From NCBI GenBank assembly GCA_032717465.1, contig CM064666.1, positions 21,223,732 through 21,287,731 of the forward strand: a stretch of DNA of 64,000 bases, read 5' to 3'. Below are positions 43,775 to 56,254 of this stretch, in pieces. Each line of letters starts with the position of its first letter. Position 1 is the first letter of the stretch. A program made the translations under genes and the position numbers. This DNA is from Coenobita brevimanus (lineage: Eukaryota > Arthropoda > Malacostraca > Decapoda > Coenobitidae). The notes below the pieces were generated by a model, which worked only from the letters and a program-made list of their open reading frames with translations, had not been told where the DNA came from and searched no databases.

Positions 43775-44130
43775 AAGAACTGCAAAAAATGTGGATACTA
43801 TGGATGAGTGAACTAGAAGGAATTATGCGGGAACTGTGAAGAGAAAGAGGAAAGAAGAAGGAAGGTTGGTCAACAACACTAACAGTTGGAAGACTAAGAT
43901 GAAAGGCAGCAGTGTGATAGCTCTTTAGACTTGACCTTCAACGAGAAAGAGTTTATAACATCTACTCAGGTAAGACAAGTATCATAAAAAAAAAAAGAGA
44001 ACGTGCAAAGTTGTAATAAGGGAATTGAAAAGCAGGATAAGGCCATATTGTGTGACGAGTGTGAGGAGTGGGTCCATATACAAACAGGAGGAAGAAAGGG
44101 ATGTATAGAACATAATATGTCAAGAGAGTT
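43775..44130 (+). pseudogene. LINE ORF1 relic with PHD-type zinc finger
   Basis: Codons near 43780 read NCKKCGYYG and then, after stops, KELCGNCEE. At about 44021-44090 the frame reads KQDKAILCDECEEWVHIQTG. The ILCDECEEWVH core is the second half of a PHD finger (Cys pair, then Trp-x-His). PHD fingers bind histone tails. In LINE ORF1 proteins they are thought to help chromatin targeting (inference). Stops and frame changes disable it. Confidence 0.7.
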
Positions 44131-45519
44131 GTATAAAGCTATTTTAAATGATAATGGAGTGTGAGAAAATATTTGCGTAAACACTGCTTGTCGGAAAAAA
44201 AAAAAAAAAAAAAGGGACAAGCACAGGTTTCCATGGAACTTCAAGTTATGACTGGGGAAAAAAAAAAAAAAAAAAAGCTGGAATGTTATGCCAAAGCTGT
44301 AAAGGAATGGTGGGAAAAAAGTTAGAAGGAAAGTGAGTATTTAACACAGAAATTGAAAGATGCAGAAAACAAACTAAAGAAAATGGAAACAGAAAATAAA
44401 GAAATAAGGCTTAAGTTCAGTGAAATGAAAGAAGACCGTGGGTATTAAAGAAAAAAAATAAAACCTGACGACAAGACTGTGAATATGAAAAAAAAGCAAC
44501 AATGAATGAAGACAAGCTTAGAGAAGTGATAATTGATTGAAAAAATGCAGCATTAAGAAAAAGGATTGATATTAAAAGTCAAGAAAAACTCAAAATAATG
44601 TATGATAAACTTGAGGAGAATAGAAATGGGAACAGAAATAAACAGGGAGAAGAGCCGGAAGAAACAAGTGAAATAAGAATGTAAAAGAAAGGCTGCTGGG
44701 GCGGGAGGACGGTAGAGAAATCAATTACCAAGAAGAATGTAGAGAACAGAAAGATGAAGAGAAAGGAAGAAAAAACACTGATAAAGAGGAAGAATAAAAA
44801 GTAGAGAATGGTGAGAATGGAAATCATGTGAAACAGAGAAAAGCAAAAATAAAGCTGGGGAATCAGTGACAGGTAAAACAGTGGAATGGTCAAAGACAAT
44901 ACCAATGCTTGGAGAAATGGACAGCGGTTCAATCATAGTGAAAAAGTCTGAGAAATGGAACATGGTACAGAAAAAATGAAACCTACCCCAGGATTGAAAC
45001 AATACAACAGAAAAATACTGAGGATTGTAAATTCTTCATGAAAGGGAACAGCAAAAAAGGAAGATTGTGCAGACATAAACATCCTGAAAGGTTATCAGGG
45101 GAAGCTGAAAGTAGAAACAGAGAATTCATTGAACGTAAACACTATAAGGAAAGAAGATGTAGTAAAGGATGGAGATGATTCTCCATATATAAAAAAAAAA
45201 AAAAAAAAATTGAGAAAGGTTATTGCAGAAATGGCTCATTCTGTAAATATGAACACAGAAAGACTGAAGCTACAGCCACGAAACTGGCAATATGAGCCTA
45301 TGGAAGAAAAACAGAAGAAATTTTTCAGAAAGACAAAGAATTAGGACTAAAGAAACTATTCTAAAGGACAGAGGACATATGGAAGGAAATAAGTGCAGTG
45401 CAAAGAAAAATGAGGTATTGAATAGAAATAATGAAAAAAGGCTGAGAGACGTAACAAGGGGAAAGGAAGAGACAGAAAACAGAATAAAGTATAACAAGAT
45501 CAAAGACAAAATTAACAGT

Positions 45520-46330
45520 AACAAAGAAATCAAGCTAATTTATGCAAACTGTAGAGGCATCAAAGAAAAAATTATAAGTTTAAATAAAACCACGAATGAA
45601 ATTAACCCATACATAACAGTACTTAATGAAACATTTAAAAAAAAAAAAAACTAAGAGGTGAATTTAAAGTGATTTAAATCATCCATTAACGAGATAGAGT
45701 AAGAGGGGAGGAGGAATTGCAATTATGGTTAGGAAATGGGAAAAACAGTGAAGATTAGTGAAGGAACATAAGATATTGAAGAAATGACAATAGTTGAAAC
45801 CAGAAAAAGAGCACTAAATATAATTAATATATATTGAAAAACACGAGTAGCACAAAAAAAAAAAAAAATAGAGATCAGTTCGAATATTCATATGAACAAA
45901 TTAAAAACATCGAAAAACTAGGGGAGGATTATATAACATTAGGAGATCTAAATGTAAAGACTGGTATTGATAAAGAAGGGATAGGCCCTAAGACAAAAGT
46001 CTTAGGGCCTACCGTACCCCTTCTTTATCAATACCAATGAAGAGAAAAATGAAGCTGGAAAAGCACTAATCGAAATGGTTAAAAAAGTTACTGGAGAAAT
46101 TAACAGAACAAACAAATGCAAAGGAATGTGGACTAAGTACAAAAAAAAAAAAAAAAAAAAAAATCAATTTTGGACTACATAATAACAAGTACCGTAAGAA
46201 TGTTATGGATGACATTAAAAGCATGATAGCTGATGAACAAGGATTATATAAGCTAACAAAGTACAGGGGGAACGAAATGAGAGAAACTGACCATAATAGT
46301 GAATTGTCATAGTAGATGACAGTATGCGTG
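45520..46330 (+). pseudogene. AP-endonuclease of the A-rich LINE
   Basis: EIKLIYANCRGIKEKIISLN (catalytic Asn region) and YITVLNETFKKKK (catalytic Glu) are followed by a 14-bp A run. Then GGIAIMVRKWEK, LGEDYITLGDLNVKTGID (GD-N motif) and SILDYIITS occur in changing frames. An A run at 46142-46163 interrupts it. A short inverted duplication (AAAGAAGGGATAGGCCCTAA against TTAGGGCCTACCGTACCCCT) lies at 45970-46025. Confidence 0.75.
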
Positions 46331-46959
46331 ACGTTAGAAGTGACAAAGAGATGAAATGGAATTTTAATAAAGAAGGTGGCTGGAACATCGATTGAACGAT
46401 GAGTGAAAATAACAGGGACTTTGACAAATTTTGGAACAGACAACACAGTGAAAGAATAGATATTGATAAAGAATGGGAGACATGGGTAAAAATAGTACCG
46501 GTATATTCTGTAGTCGACGAGGCGTTTGGAAAAATACCACACAAAGTTAAACCTGGAATCGATAAAGAAGTAAAACAACTAATGAAAAATAAAACAAATA
46601 TCAGGAAAAAATAAACAAAGAAAATGACGAAAATAGAATGAGGGAATTAATAAATGAACGGAAAAAAATGAACAGCAAATACCTAAAGATCGAACAAATG
46701 AAGGACAAAAACTTGAACAACAAAAAATCTGAATGACAAAAGGAATAATAATGATGTATTATGGATAACAGGGAGTACAACCCAAAAGAAACAACCGTGT
46801 CATTCATAATAAAAGACAGAGAGGGAAATATAAGAGAACCTGAAAAAATATTGGTCTGGGAATATTATAAACAGGTATCGGCTATGAAAACAACGAGGCT
46901 ACCGATGAATATAATGAATATACAAAATTATTGGAAAGTCTTATTAGTGAATGCTTGAA

Positions 46960-47800
46960 ATAGCTATAAAAAGTGAGGATGAAAAACTGAGTGAAAAAGT
47001 AGTCAGATCAATAATAGCAAATCTAAGAACGGGAAAAGCAACAGGGCCCGACAAGTAACGAAATTATAAAAAGGAGTGGGAGAAGCTTGAAAAACTCTAT
47101 AATAAGAATGATAATAAATATGAAAAAGCTACCAAAGGAGTGGCACAAAGCATATAAAAAAAAAACTATATATATGGGTAAAGGGTAAAAGACGTAAACA
47201 ATTATAGAGGAATACTATTTAACTCAAACTTACTAAAATGCTTGAAAAAATAGAGATCAAGGAGAGTGAAAAACTAGAAAACATGAGTGATTACCAATGT
47301 GGAGCAAGGAAAGGGAAATCAGTAAGAGTACATCACTTTATAATTAGAAATATCATAAAGGATGCACAACTTAAGAAACAAGACAGGACAGCAGTATTTT
47401 TTGATATATCTAAATGCTTTGATAAAACGATATTAAAAGAAGTTATGAAAGAACTGTCGCTAAAAGGAATAAAGGGGAGAAACTGGATGTTAATATACAA
47501 AATTCAGAAAACGTATCAATACCTACAGTATAACAGAAATAGGTGAATGCAAAGAGGTATAATTATGCAATAGAAATGATAAGACAGGGATCTCTATTAG
47601 GAGCAAAAATGAGCTCCATAACAATGAATTCGTTAAGAAGAATGATAGTGGCAAAGGAAAAAGAACAGAAAATTGGGGAGTTAAACTGAATCCGCTAATA
47701 ATTCAGGATGACATTATAGCCACTGAAAGCACAGAAAACATAAAAGAAGTCATAAATACCATTGAAGTATTTCTAAAAACAGATTTAAACTGAATGTAAA
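46960..47800 (+). pseudogene. Reverse transcriptase of the A-rich LINE with unusual motif C
   Basis: RSIIANLRTGKATGPDK is the fingers motif. MSDYQCGARKGKSVRVHHFI and DRTAVFFDISKCFDKTILKE (motif A, first catalytic Asp) are open in 47238-47546. IRQGSLLGAKMSSITMNSLR (motif B) follows at 47580. Motif C reads LNPLIIQDDIIATES at about 47686-47730, with Ile-Gln before the Asp pair instead of the usual Tyr/Phe-Ala. The flanking frame has stops and indels. Confidence 0.78.
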
Positions 47801-48609
47801 AACTAAATAAACTACACTTGTTGGAAACAGGATAGGCACTGAAATTAACGGAAAAGAAATAGAAGAAAATTCATCCCATAAATACCTAGGAAAAATAATA
47901 CAAACTCAGGGAAAATATAAAGATATAGAAAACAGAATAAACAAGGCAAGAATAGCAGCAAATGAAAGTATGAACACAGGTTACTAAACAAGAAATGAAT
48001 GAAAAGATAAAAATAGGATTAAAACTGTATAACACATGTGTGGCACCAGTGGCATTAGGCTATTTGGAGCAGAAGTGTGGAAGAAACTGAAGGAGCAGGA
48101 GAAAAAAGAATTTAAGCTAATAACATACAAACACATTACCTAAGTTCTAACATACAAACACATTACCTAAGTTGCTGAAGGTGCCAAGACCACCATCCAA
48201 ATGTGCACTGTTATATGAAACAAAAGGAATGAAATTTGAGCACAAGATTAATAAGAAGAAACCAGAAGATTATATACCGGTAGACCTGAATAATAGAAAA
48301 GCGGAGGCAATAGAGGTTAAAATGAAAAGTTCTTGTGAGGAAAATGAGAGACTACAAAAGAAATACAGGCGATCAAAAATTAATATAACGGAAAACCTGG
48401 TAAGAATAGGAAAAAAATGAATCAAAAAAGAGTAAAACACAAAGAGTATTGAAAAAATGAACAAGAAGTTAGAGAAGAAATAAGAAAGGGAAGTAAAACA
48501 AACGATACAGCCGACCAGGAAAGGGGAAATTATAGAGATAAATTTTGAAAATGCTAGAATAATATATAAAGACCAGAGTGATGGATGTAAAAGAAAAAAG
48601 AAAATATAC

Positions 48610-48720
48610 GAAAATAAGTTGATATGCAACTAATGCCAAAAAGAAAATGAAAACCAGATTCATATATTTAACTGTGATGCATATCAAGATAACAGGAGAA
48701 ATACAAGGAAAAGAAAGTAT
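48610..48720 (+). pseudogene. C-terminal CCHC knuckle of the A-rich LINE
   Basis: LICN*CQKENENQIHIFNCD gives C-x2-C-x8-H-x3-C with one stop inside. Position after the RT and before the poly(A) tail matches zinc knuckles of many LINE ORF2 proteins. Confidence 0.65.
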
Positions 48721-48879
48721 TAACGAAATACTTAAAACAGAATAAAATAGAACTAGTAGCAGAAAAAAAATAAAAAAAAATTAAAAGGAGATAATTGTAC
48801 AAATGAGGAATGAATTTAACAAATAAAAACCAGTATAAAAAAAAAAAAAAAAAAAAAAGCAGCCGTCAGTCGAAAGACG

Positions 48880-50092
48880 AGCTCCTGACGCCAACAACAG
48901 CACAATATCGCTTCGCGAGCTCAGCTGTACAAACACGCCAGTATATCAGAGGCTACAAATCAGAGTCTTCTTTACGGTAAAGACATCACCGTTGCGAAGG
49001 AAATTCACTTGTCATAACAATCACGAATAAATCTAAAAATAAGAGTCTTCTTTACGGTAAAGGCGTCACCGTTGCGAAGGAAATTCACGTCATTACAGAA
49101 AAAATCTAAGTCTAATCTTCAGTGCGTTTGCCTCACACTCTGGGGTCATGGTAGAAAATCATGTATGGGCAAAGAAACATACCAGGCCTCTCTCAATCTG
49201 GGAGTAATAACTAGCATACCGATACGAACTGGTCAGCAAAGTATGGAATACTGGAAAGAACTTTCGCTCTTCTTGGAAAAAAAAATAAAACTTGGTTGGG
49301 AATATTTACCACCAGCGGACACTAATCCGATATTTGGCGAAACATTAACTTTTGCATCTGTGATCGAAGAACTATACTCAGCCTGGGAATATTAGCCACC
49401 AGAGCAAACTGACAAGTAGCAGAAGCGGAATTTAGGCAAACTTTTGTCTCAGACTTCCCTACCTCGGAATCAATGCAACAACACCCAACAAACAACAAAG
49501 GAGAACTGACTGAACAGGGCTGCCAGACCAGCAATAACGCTATCTTGCTATATAAAAAGCGCTAGAATGTCTATCGAGCACCATGTGAATTCACTAGTAA
49601 CGGGTGCTAAAATCCTCGGACATTGCAGGAAATGCGAATAAATTTCAGGACACTGCAATGTTTCTTTTTACTTCACGTTAAAAATAAAATCGAAAAATGG
49701 AAACAGGGTTCTCTAGAGCTAGCAGGATAAACACGCTAAATTGGCAGCTATGAGTTACAAACGCTCCGGTCTGTTGCCAAACCTCATTCACAGGAGGATG
49801 CTAGAATGTAAAAGAAAATTTATTGGAACTTAACACCAAATAGCCAGAATATCACCTAACCATGGAGCAGATCCCCCCATAGTGACTCCCAAATGGAAAT
49901 ACTGTGGCTACGAAATCTAGACAGCTAATTCGATAACACTATCTCCCAGCGCGTTGCCAAACCTATTCGTTCTGAACCCGTGAGTTTCCGTTCCCGCCTC
50001 TACGACTTTTCTTTCACCGCTGAACGTGATTATTTAATACCTTTTGTGGACCTAATAATGATTTGGCATTCATGGGATAAAGAATGGCTTCG

Positions 50093-50129
<37 letters not shown>

Positions 50130-50640
50130 AAGGGGGCAGGGGTGCATTGACTATTGCACATATGCAAGTGTATCTCGATTAAACTCAGCTCTGTCATGAT
50201 CGGGACATGACATGTCTAGTGTTCACTCCCAGCAAACAATAGACGATTTTAGCTTCGAGTGAACCATTCGAGCCAAATGTTAAGTCACTAACACCTGACA
50301 TGCTTGAGACAGTTCGTCTTTTCTGTAGGCAAACACCAAACGATTTTATTCAGAGGGGGTCTACGAGGCTGTGATAATTCTGTGGACACTATTACAGTCG
50401 AGATTGATGTTACGAACGTTAGTGTTCTGATGTAACATATTCGGCTGAGCACAGAAGCCCAAAAATGTTAATGCTCGATTCCATTTCATGGCTAACTTAA
50501 GATATTTTTGCTTGAGCAGAAGAATGATCTGGTCTGAGTGGGAGAAGAAAAAGTCTTCTCAGTTATAGATTTTCTTTATTTTAGCACAGACTTCTTCCTT
50601 GTGAAGCTTATTTTTGACGAAGCTTATTGACAAAAAAGAA
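48880..50640. repeat. Segment duplication, copy 1, right part
   Basis: It aligns with about 51545-53340. Shared landmarks in order are GTTGCGAAGGAAATT, CCAGGCCTCTCTCAATCTGG, ACACGCTAAATTGG, CCAGAATATCACCTAACCA, a GA run, CATGATCGGGACATG and GCTTCGAGTGA. It also has a local ~79-bp tandem repeat (GAGTCTTCTTTACGGTAAAG at 48963 and 49042). No coding signal is seen. Confidence 0.82.
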
Positions 50641-50734
50641 AAAAAACAATGCTACGGCATTACATTATTTCCATACCGTTCTTTCGTGACTAATATCGTT
50701 TCCTTGTAAACCTATTTTTTTCTGATGAATAAAC

Positions 50735-51483
50735 TAGTTTTGGTGTAGCCAGAATAAACCAATGACATACGTCACCCGAGTCAAAGGGTTAAGGTTGCTG
50801 CTGGACACTCGCACAGGACAACATCGTGCCCACACAGCCAACTCTGATCCGACGACCTTGACCTTCTTTCGATCTACAAGACTCAATCGTCTTTCTCATC
50901 GCTTGGACGCAGCGTCAGGCATGTGCTAAGCCTGATCCAAACAGAATGAGGAATTCACGAGATAACTAATGTCTAATAGTTTCACCTTGACCTCTGACCA
51001 ATTTACTAAGATCGAAAAACCTCATAATCATAAACAATGTGTGTGCATGCTTCATCCAGATCAGTTAAGGCAATAATGAATTATTTTAACATGGCTATTG
51101 ATGCAGCATGGAAACCGACGCGGTCAACAGCTACGCCTTTGACGACTGGTATGTCGCGGTCTAAAGTTTTTTTTTTTTTTTTTTTTTTAAGGATCTATCT
51201 AAGCCTTTCTTTTTAATAATTGGGGAGGGGGGGACGGTTAGGTACCGTAGACCACAGCTTTCATAAACCCCTCCATTAACTCTTTCCACCTGAATAAACT
51301 CGTATCGAAGCGTGAATAAACAAAAACACCTCCCCGTACTGAAGGGTCTGTTTAACGAACTTTTAATATCATTGAAATGACCGATTATCAATAAAATCGT
51401 TTGGGGATAGCAAGATCATAAAGAGCGCGTTATCATTTTTCAGGACGCCAAGAACAATTAAACTAGTATATATTTCCATGCAT

Positions 51484-51542
<59 letters not shown>

Positions 51543-51930
51543 TACAGCACCGTGGGCTCAGGTGTACAAAAGCGCCACTTTATCACTGAAGTTACGAAAA
51601 GTACTGTCTTCCTTACCGTAAAGAGGTCATCGTTGCGAAGGAAATTAACCTGACTGATAATTATCAAGGAAAAAGTCTAACCTTCCACTGCGTTTGCCTC
51701 ACATTCTTGGTAAGTCTGCAACTTCCTGAAGCATCATACCAGAAAATCATCTATAGAACTAAAAATATACCAGGCCTCTCTCAATCTGGGAGTAATAGCT
51801 TGCACACGAACTGTACGTATGGAATATTGGAATGACCTTTTGGATTTCCTGTCAAAGAAAAAAAAAAACCCTGAATATTAACCAGCAACGGAAACTGAAA
51901 CGTAGATGAAAACCTAGATGAAATCTTGTA

Positions 51931-52000
<70 letters not shown>

Positions 52001-53340
52001 CCGAATTATAAAAACAATATGAGACGGAAATACTGAAATTTTAAGTTAACTTCTGCATCAGTGAGTGAAGAACAATAATGAGCTTGGGAATTAGCCAGTA
52101 GAGGAAGCTGGTAATTAACAGAAGTGGATACTAAGCAAACTTTTGAGTCAGACGTCTCTACTTACAAGAATGCAGCAGCGTCAGTACCAGCCCATACCCC
52201 ACTGACCGGGCTAATGTACAGTATTGCCTGGCCTGCACTATATATACAGTATATGCAGGAAATCTTTGAACGAACGAACGAGTACCCAACATGCAACAGA
52301 TAAAGGACACCTGACTGACAAGGGCTGTCAATAATCATGCTAATCTTGCTATATGAAAGACGCTAGAACGTTTCTACGTACGTAACACTGTGAATTCGTT
52401 AGAAACGGGCAGTAAAGTCCTCGGAGATCACGGGAAATGCGTAAATTTCTAGTACACTGCTGTGATTCTTGTTACTTGAAATAAAAAGAAATCGATAAAC
52501 GCAAACAGGATTGTCTAAAGCTAGCGGAAAAAAACACGCTAAATTGGTAGCCTTGAACAGACGTTTCCCAGTCAGTTGCCAAACACCATATTCACAGGAG
52601 GATGCAAGAATGAATTTAATTACAAAAACATTAAAATTTACCGGAAATGAAAGACCAGATTGCCAGAATATCACCTAACCACGGAACAGATCCCCGTAAA
52701 GTGACTCCTAAATGGATGTGGCTATGAAATCTAGGTCTAGCGAAATCGGTAATCGTATCTCCCAGCTCATTGCCAAATGTACTCTGTCCTGGGCACGTTC
52801 ATTTCCGACTTCTTCCACTTTTGTTCAATATGATTATGATTAACGCCTTTTGTGGACCGAATAATGATATAACATTCGTGGAATAAGAAAATGGCTTAGG
52901 GTGTGAGAGAGAGAGAGAGAGAGAGAGATCATCGTGCAAAAGCAGTATCTCGATTAAATCCTCAGCCCTTTCATGATCGGGACATGTCTAGTGTTATGTT
53001 ACAGCTAACGGTACATGATATTATTCAGCTTCGAGTGAGCTATACGAATGTAGATACTCGCATTAACACTATTATCATGGTTGGGACAGTTCTAGTCATT
53101 TATTCAAGCAAACACCAAAAGATTTTATTCTGCTTAGAGCGAGTCATAGGAGGCTGTGTCTATACGGTGGCCATTATTTATTATAGTCGAGATTAATGTT
53201 AAGTTAGTATATCTTGCAACAAAGATAGGCGACATTATTCATCTGAGCGAATCCAGAAGCCTGAGTGTTAATGTTTGATTCCTTTTGATGGCTTTATTAA
53301 TTATATTTTTGAGTGGGAGAAAAATGATTTGGTCTTAAAA
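50735..53340. repeat. Segment duplication, copy 2 (~2.6 kb, uninterrupted)
   Basis: It is the continuous counterpart of 42040-42830 plus 48880-50640. Identity by eye is roughly 75-85% with many indels. It holds microsatellites at 51487-51545 (CT then AC), 51931-51998 (TA) and 52904-52928 (GA), at positions where copy 1 has AC or GA runs or none. No open frame is conserved between copies, so it is probably an old transposon or satellite-like unit. Confidence 0.8.
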
Positions 53341-53905
53341 AAAAAAAAAAAAACTAGCTTTTCATTTTTTATACTGCTCTTTCACCTTAATTTGATCCAG
53401 ATTCTCATCCTTTCGTAGCTCATATAAAGTCGCATCAACATCCATTCATAGTTTATTCATTGCTAGCATAGTCGTCTGGTGTAATTCTATTTTATTGTTG
53501 AAAAACCGAGATGAGGAGATGGTGATTTAGGGCACCTTCAAGTGAGAGGAACGTAGTTGCTACATTTCGTCATATTTTTATTGATACAGGATACAAGCAC
53601 TGTTTCCTTAGCTATTTATTTTGCGTATTACACCTTCTTAATGCCAAATGTGTTATATCATTGTTCACATATTTTTATTTATGCTGCTTCACAACCAAAA
53701 TTCTTTTTCGAGCTGCGTAAAATCGTTCCTGGTTCCCTGGGGTGATTCTTCGTGTAGGACTTGTGTTTTTGCGTGAAAGACAAGAGTGAAGAGCCTTGCA
53801 TTGTTTTTTCTTTCTGTCTGCAAAACAAATGAGTCATGATAATCATTGTAGTTTTGTTTTTATTTTTCTGGTAAAAAGGGGAGAAACTTTCCATCTCTTG
53901 TTTTT

Positions 53906-53909
<4 letters not shown>
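53341..53909. other. No gene recognised
   Basis: AT-rich, with an A run at 53338-53353. No motif. Confidence 0.4.
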
Positions 53910-53951
<42 letters not shown>

Positions 53952-53961
53952 GGAACAAAAG

Positions 53962-54031
<70 letters not shown>

Positions 54032-54121
54032 GCACGTTCACAGACATAAGCACGCACATATCCAGGAAGTCATGATGAAGCGCTGTCACACCCACACACC
54101 CACACCCACACACACACACAT
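53910..54121. repeat. Compound (GT)n(GA)n ... (CT)n ... (CA)n microsatellite
   Basis: GT and GA runs (53910-53951) are separated by GGAACAAAAGCAATC from a ~62-bp CT run (53967-54029). A CA run near 54087-54120 follows. GA and CT runs in this order can pair as a hairpin. Confidence 0.95.
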
Positions 54122-54389
54122 CTAGGAAGTCATGATACGGCACTCTCTCTCCCTCTGCAACGTTGAGAAAAAAGCCCAGTATTAATCAGTTTGAGTTTTT
54201 GCATAGAAACAACTATACATTTTTAACACGACAATGTATTTAAATAAGAGGCGCATTGTTTGTCCTTCAATCACGCCCAAACCAAGGGCCAGAGACCCGC
54301 AGACCCATATATATTCTGAATCAGGGTGACCCAAGGATGGCTTTAGCAGGGTCAAAATTCAGATCTGGTTCATTTGAGGTCACCGGTAG

Positions 54390-54740
54390 AGTGTTCACCT
54401 TTGGCCCGGGCAACGCCGGGCACCCCTGCGGCCCAATTTTTGGCAGGGAGACTCACATGACATTCTTTTCGGACATAGACTATGTGAGGTTGATCTCCGA
54501 GGTCATTTGAGTCACAGGTCGGAGGTCATTTGAGGTCACCGGCAATAGTAAACAAGTGCGCATTCTGTTCGTGAAAAGCTGAAATAGAAAGTTCCTGGAC
54601 CTCATATAATCCCTCTTCAAAAGCATAAGAGGTACAATACATGGTCTTTCTGGAGTAGAAGAAAATTCGAATTAGAACACAGGATTAGCGTGTTCGCCTT
54701 TTTCGCCCGGCAACGCCGGGTACCCCTGCTAGGCTGTAAG
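54390..54740. repeat. Two copies of a GC hairpin module (CCCGG-CAAC-GCCGGG)
   Basis: GTGTTCACCTTTGGCCCGGG at ~54391 and GTGTTCGCCTTTTTCGCCCG at ~54690 are each followed by CAACGCCGGG and ACCCCTGC. The core CCCGGCAACGCCGGG can fold into a stem with a small loop. The rest of the 300-bp spacing is not obviously duplicated, so these may be ends of an interspersed element. Confidence 0.65.
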
Positions 54741-54764
54741 TAAACAACTCGATGTCACCGCACG

Positions 54765-55105
54765 ACATGAAACCTGAAACTAACCTGAAACCTGATACCG
54801 TAATCTGAAACTAGAAACCGTAATCTGAAACCTGAAAAGCGAAACCGTAATGTGAAACCTGCAACCATAATCTGAAACATGAACTCTGGAACCGTAATCT
54901 GAAAACCTGAAACCGTAATCTGAAATCTATAACCTGAAACCCGAAGCCGTAATCTGAAACCTGAAACCGTAGTCTGAAAACTCAAATGCTAATATGAAAC
55001 CTGAAACCCGGAGCCGTAATCTGCAACCTGAAACCACTATCTGAAACCAGAAACTGTAGTCTGAAACCCGAAACCGTAATCTGAAACCTGAAACCGTTAT
55101 GAGTC
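54765..55105. repeat. ~21-bp minisatellite (AACCTGAAACCGTAATCTGA)
   Basis: About 16 diverged units of AACCTGAAACCGTAATCTGA run head to tail. The near-21-bp period keeps a minus-strand frame open for 76 codons with a repeating FQITVSG-like heptad. I regard that frame as a by-product. Confidence 0.88.
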
Positions 55106-55405
55106 ATAGGAGGCTTCGTTGCATCTCTTCATGGGCGATATATTCTGCATTTTACACTTCATTCATGTTACTTATACGGGTTAAATATGGACAGTTGGCA
55201 TCAGTAACATACAAAAGGATACCGCAGTGTTATATACAGAATAAATCGGCGAGGGACAGGCGTTAAGTATTCTCCAAGGCCACTATTAACACGACCCCTG
55301 GTAGTATATCTTTCCCTTAGGTATTCATTTTGTCTGCATTTTGTCTGTTGCACCTTATCTCTTCAATCCGAGGACTTATTTTAGATGTAGTTCTTGTCTC
55401 CAGAA

Positions 55406-55407
<2 letters not shown>

Positions 55408-55492
<85 letters not shown>
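55408..55492. repeat. (CT)n microsatellite
   Basis: About 85 bp of uninterrupted CT. Confidence 0.98.
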
Positions 55493-55496
<4 letters not shown>

Positions 55497-56254
55497 TCAG
55501 GGGACTTTCTTATCTGGAGACTAGAGCCTCCATTAATCACTTCACTCCTATATACTCCTTTTACACTAACTTTGCCTAAAACTACCGTCCCTCCATCATG
55601 AACTCTGAGTTAGGAGAATACAATGGCACTGCAGTAGTATGCGATGCTTGCCTTTAGGAAATGCTTTGGAAAGACTGTAGATCTGTTGATTTTTTTTTTT
55701 TTTTTTTTGTCACTGAGCTACGAGAAAATAAGCTAGAAAAGGAAGAAATTCTGGACTAAGATATATTTGAAATAGTGTAGAGATGTGTCCCTAGTTGAAT
55801 GAAGTAGTTCGATGGTAACAAAGATAAACATATCATTGGAGCGAAGGGGTTAAGTATATTTATTTATTTATTTTCGTTACTAATGTAGTGTCGATTTCAA
55901 AATTCAGGCTGCACTGACTCATTCTCAGCCGAATAAAATATTATGTGGCGATAGCTGGATTAGAACAATAGAATTATCTGCAGTTGTTGACGTGGATCGA
56001 CTCCAGTCTGTCTCCGAGTAGACCCATCAATCACAGGATAGCGCCCGCCCCTGCACGGCCGTCTGCATGTCTCCCTTGCTGTTTACTTCGCCTCGCTACA
56101 GAGCCGCGGGGGAAAGTGTGGAAGTATGGTTCCTGGGTGGATGCCGCGTTTCCGTCTCTTCACTCAGTTAACAGAGGCACCATAGTAGGCTCCACTTCAC
56201 CTCGTGATATGGTTGTATGGTCACCACCCATTGGTGAAGTGGAAAACGTAGCGA
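55493..56254. other. No gene recognised
   Basis: A T run at 55690-55708 and an ATTT-type patch at 55857-55872. GAGCGAAGGGGTTAAG near 55840 resembles the TTAA-element ends, but no partner end was found. Confidence 0.4.

Larger units (their letters stand above)
43550..48858 (+). mobile_element. A-rich LINE with PHD-finger ORF1, decayed
   Basis: Ordered relics on the plus strand: PHD-type zinc finger (43775-44130), Lys/Glu-rich coiled coil (44290-45340), AP-endonuclease (45520-46330), reverse transcriptase (46960-47800), C-terminal CCHC (48610-48680) and poly(A) at 48838-48858. It is inserted in copy 1 of the 2.6-kb duplication; copy 2 lacks it. Many short internal A runs interrupt frames. The layout fits CR1/L2-like LINEs, some of which carry PHD fingers in ORF1; clade uncertain. 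Confidence 0.8.

Noticed and set aside
53843..54143. Arg/Glu-repeat frames of up to 154 codons
   Set aside because: Translations of GA/CT microsatellites.
54755..54985. 76-codon heptad-repeat protein
   Set aside because: By-product of a 21-bp minisatellite; no start context and units are degenerate.
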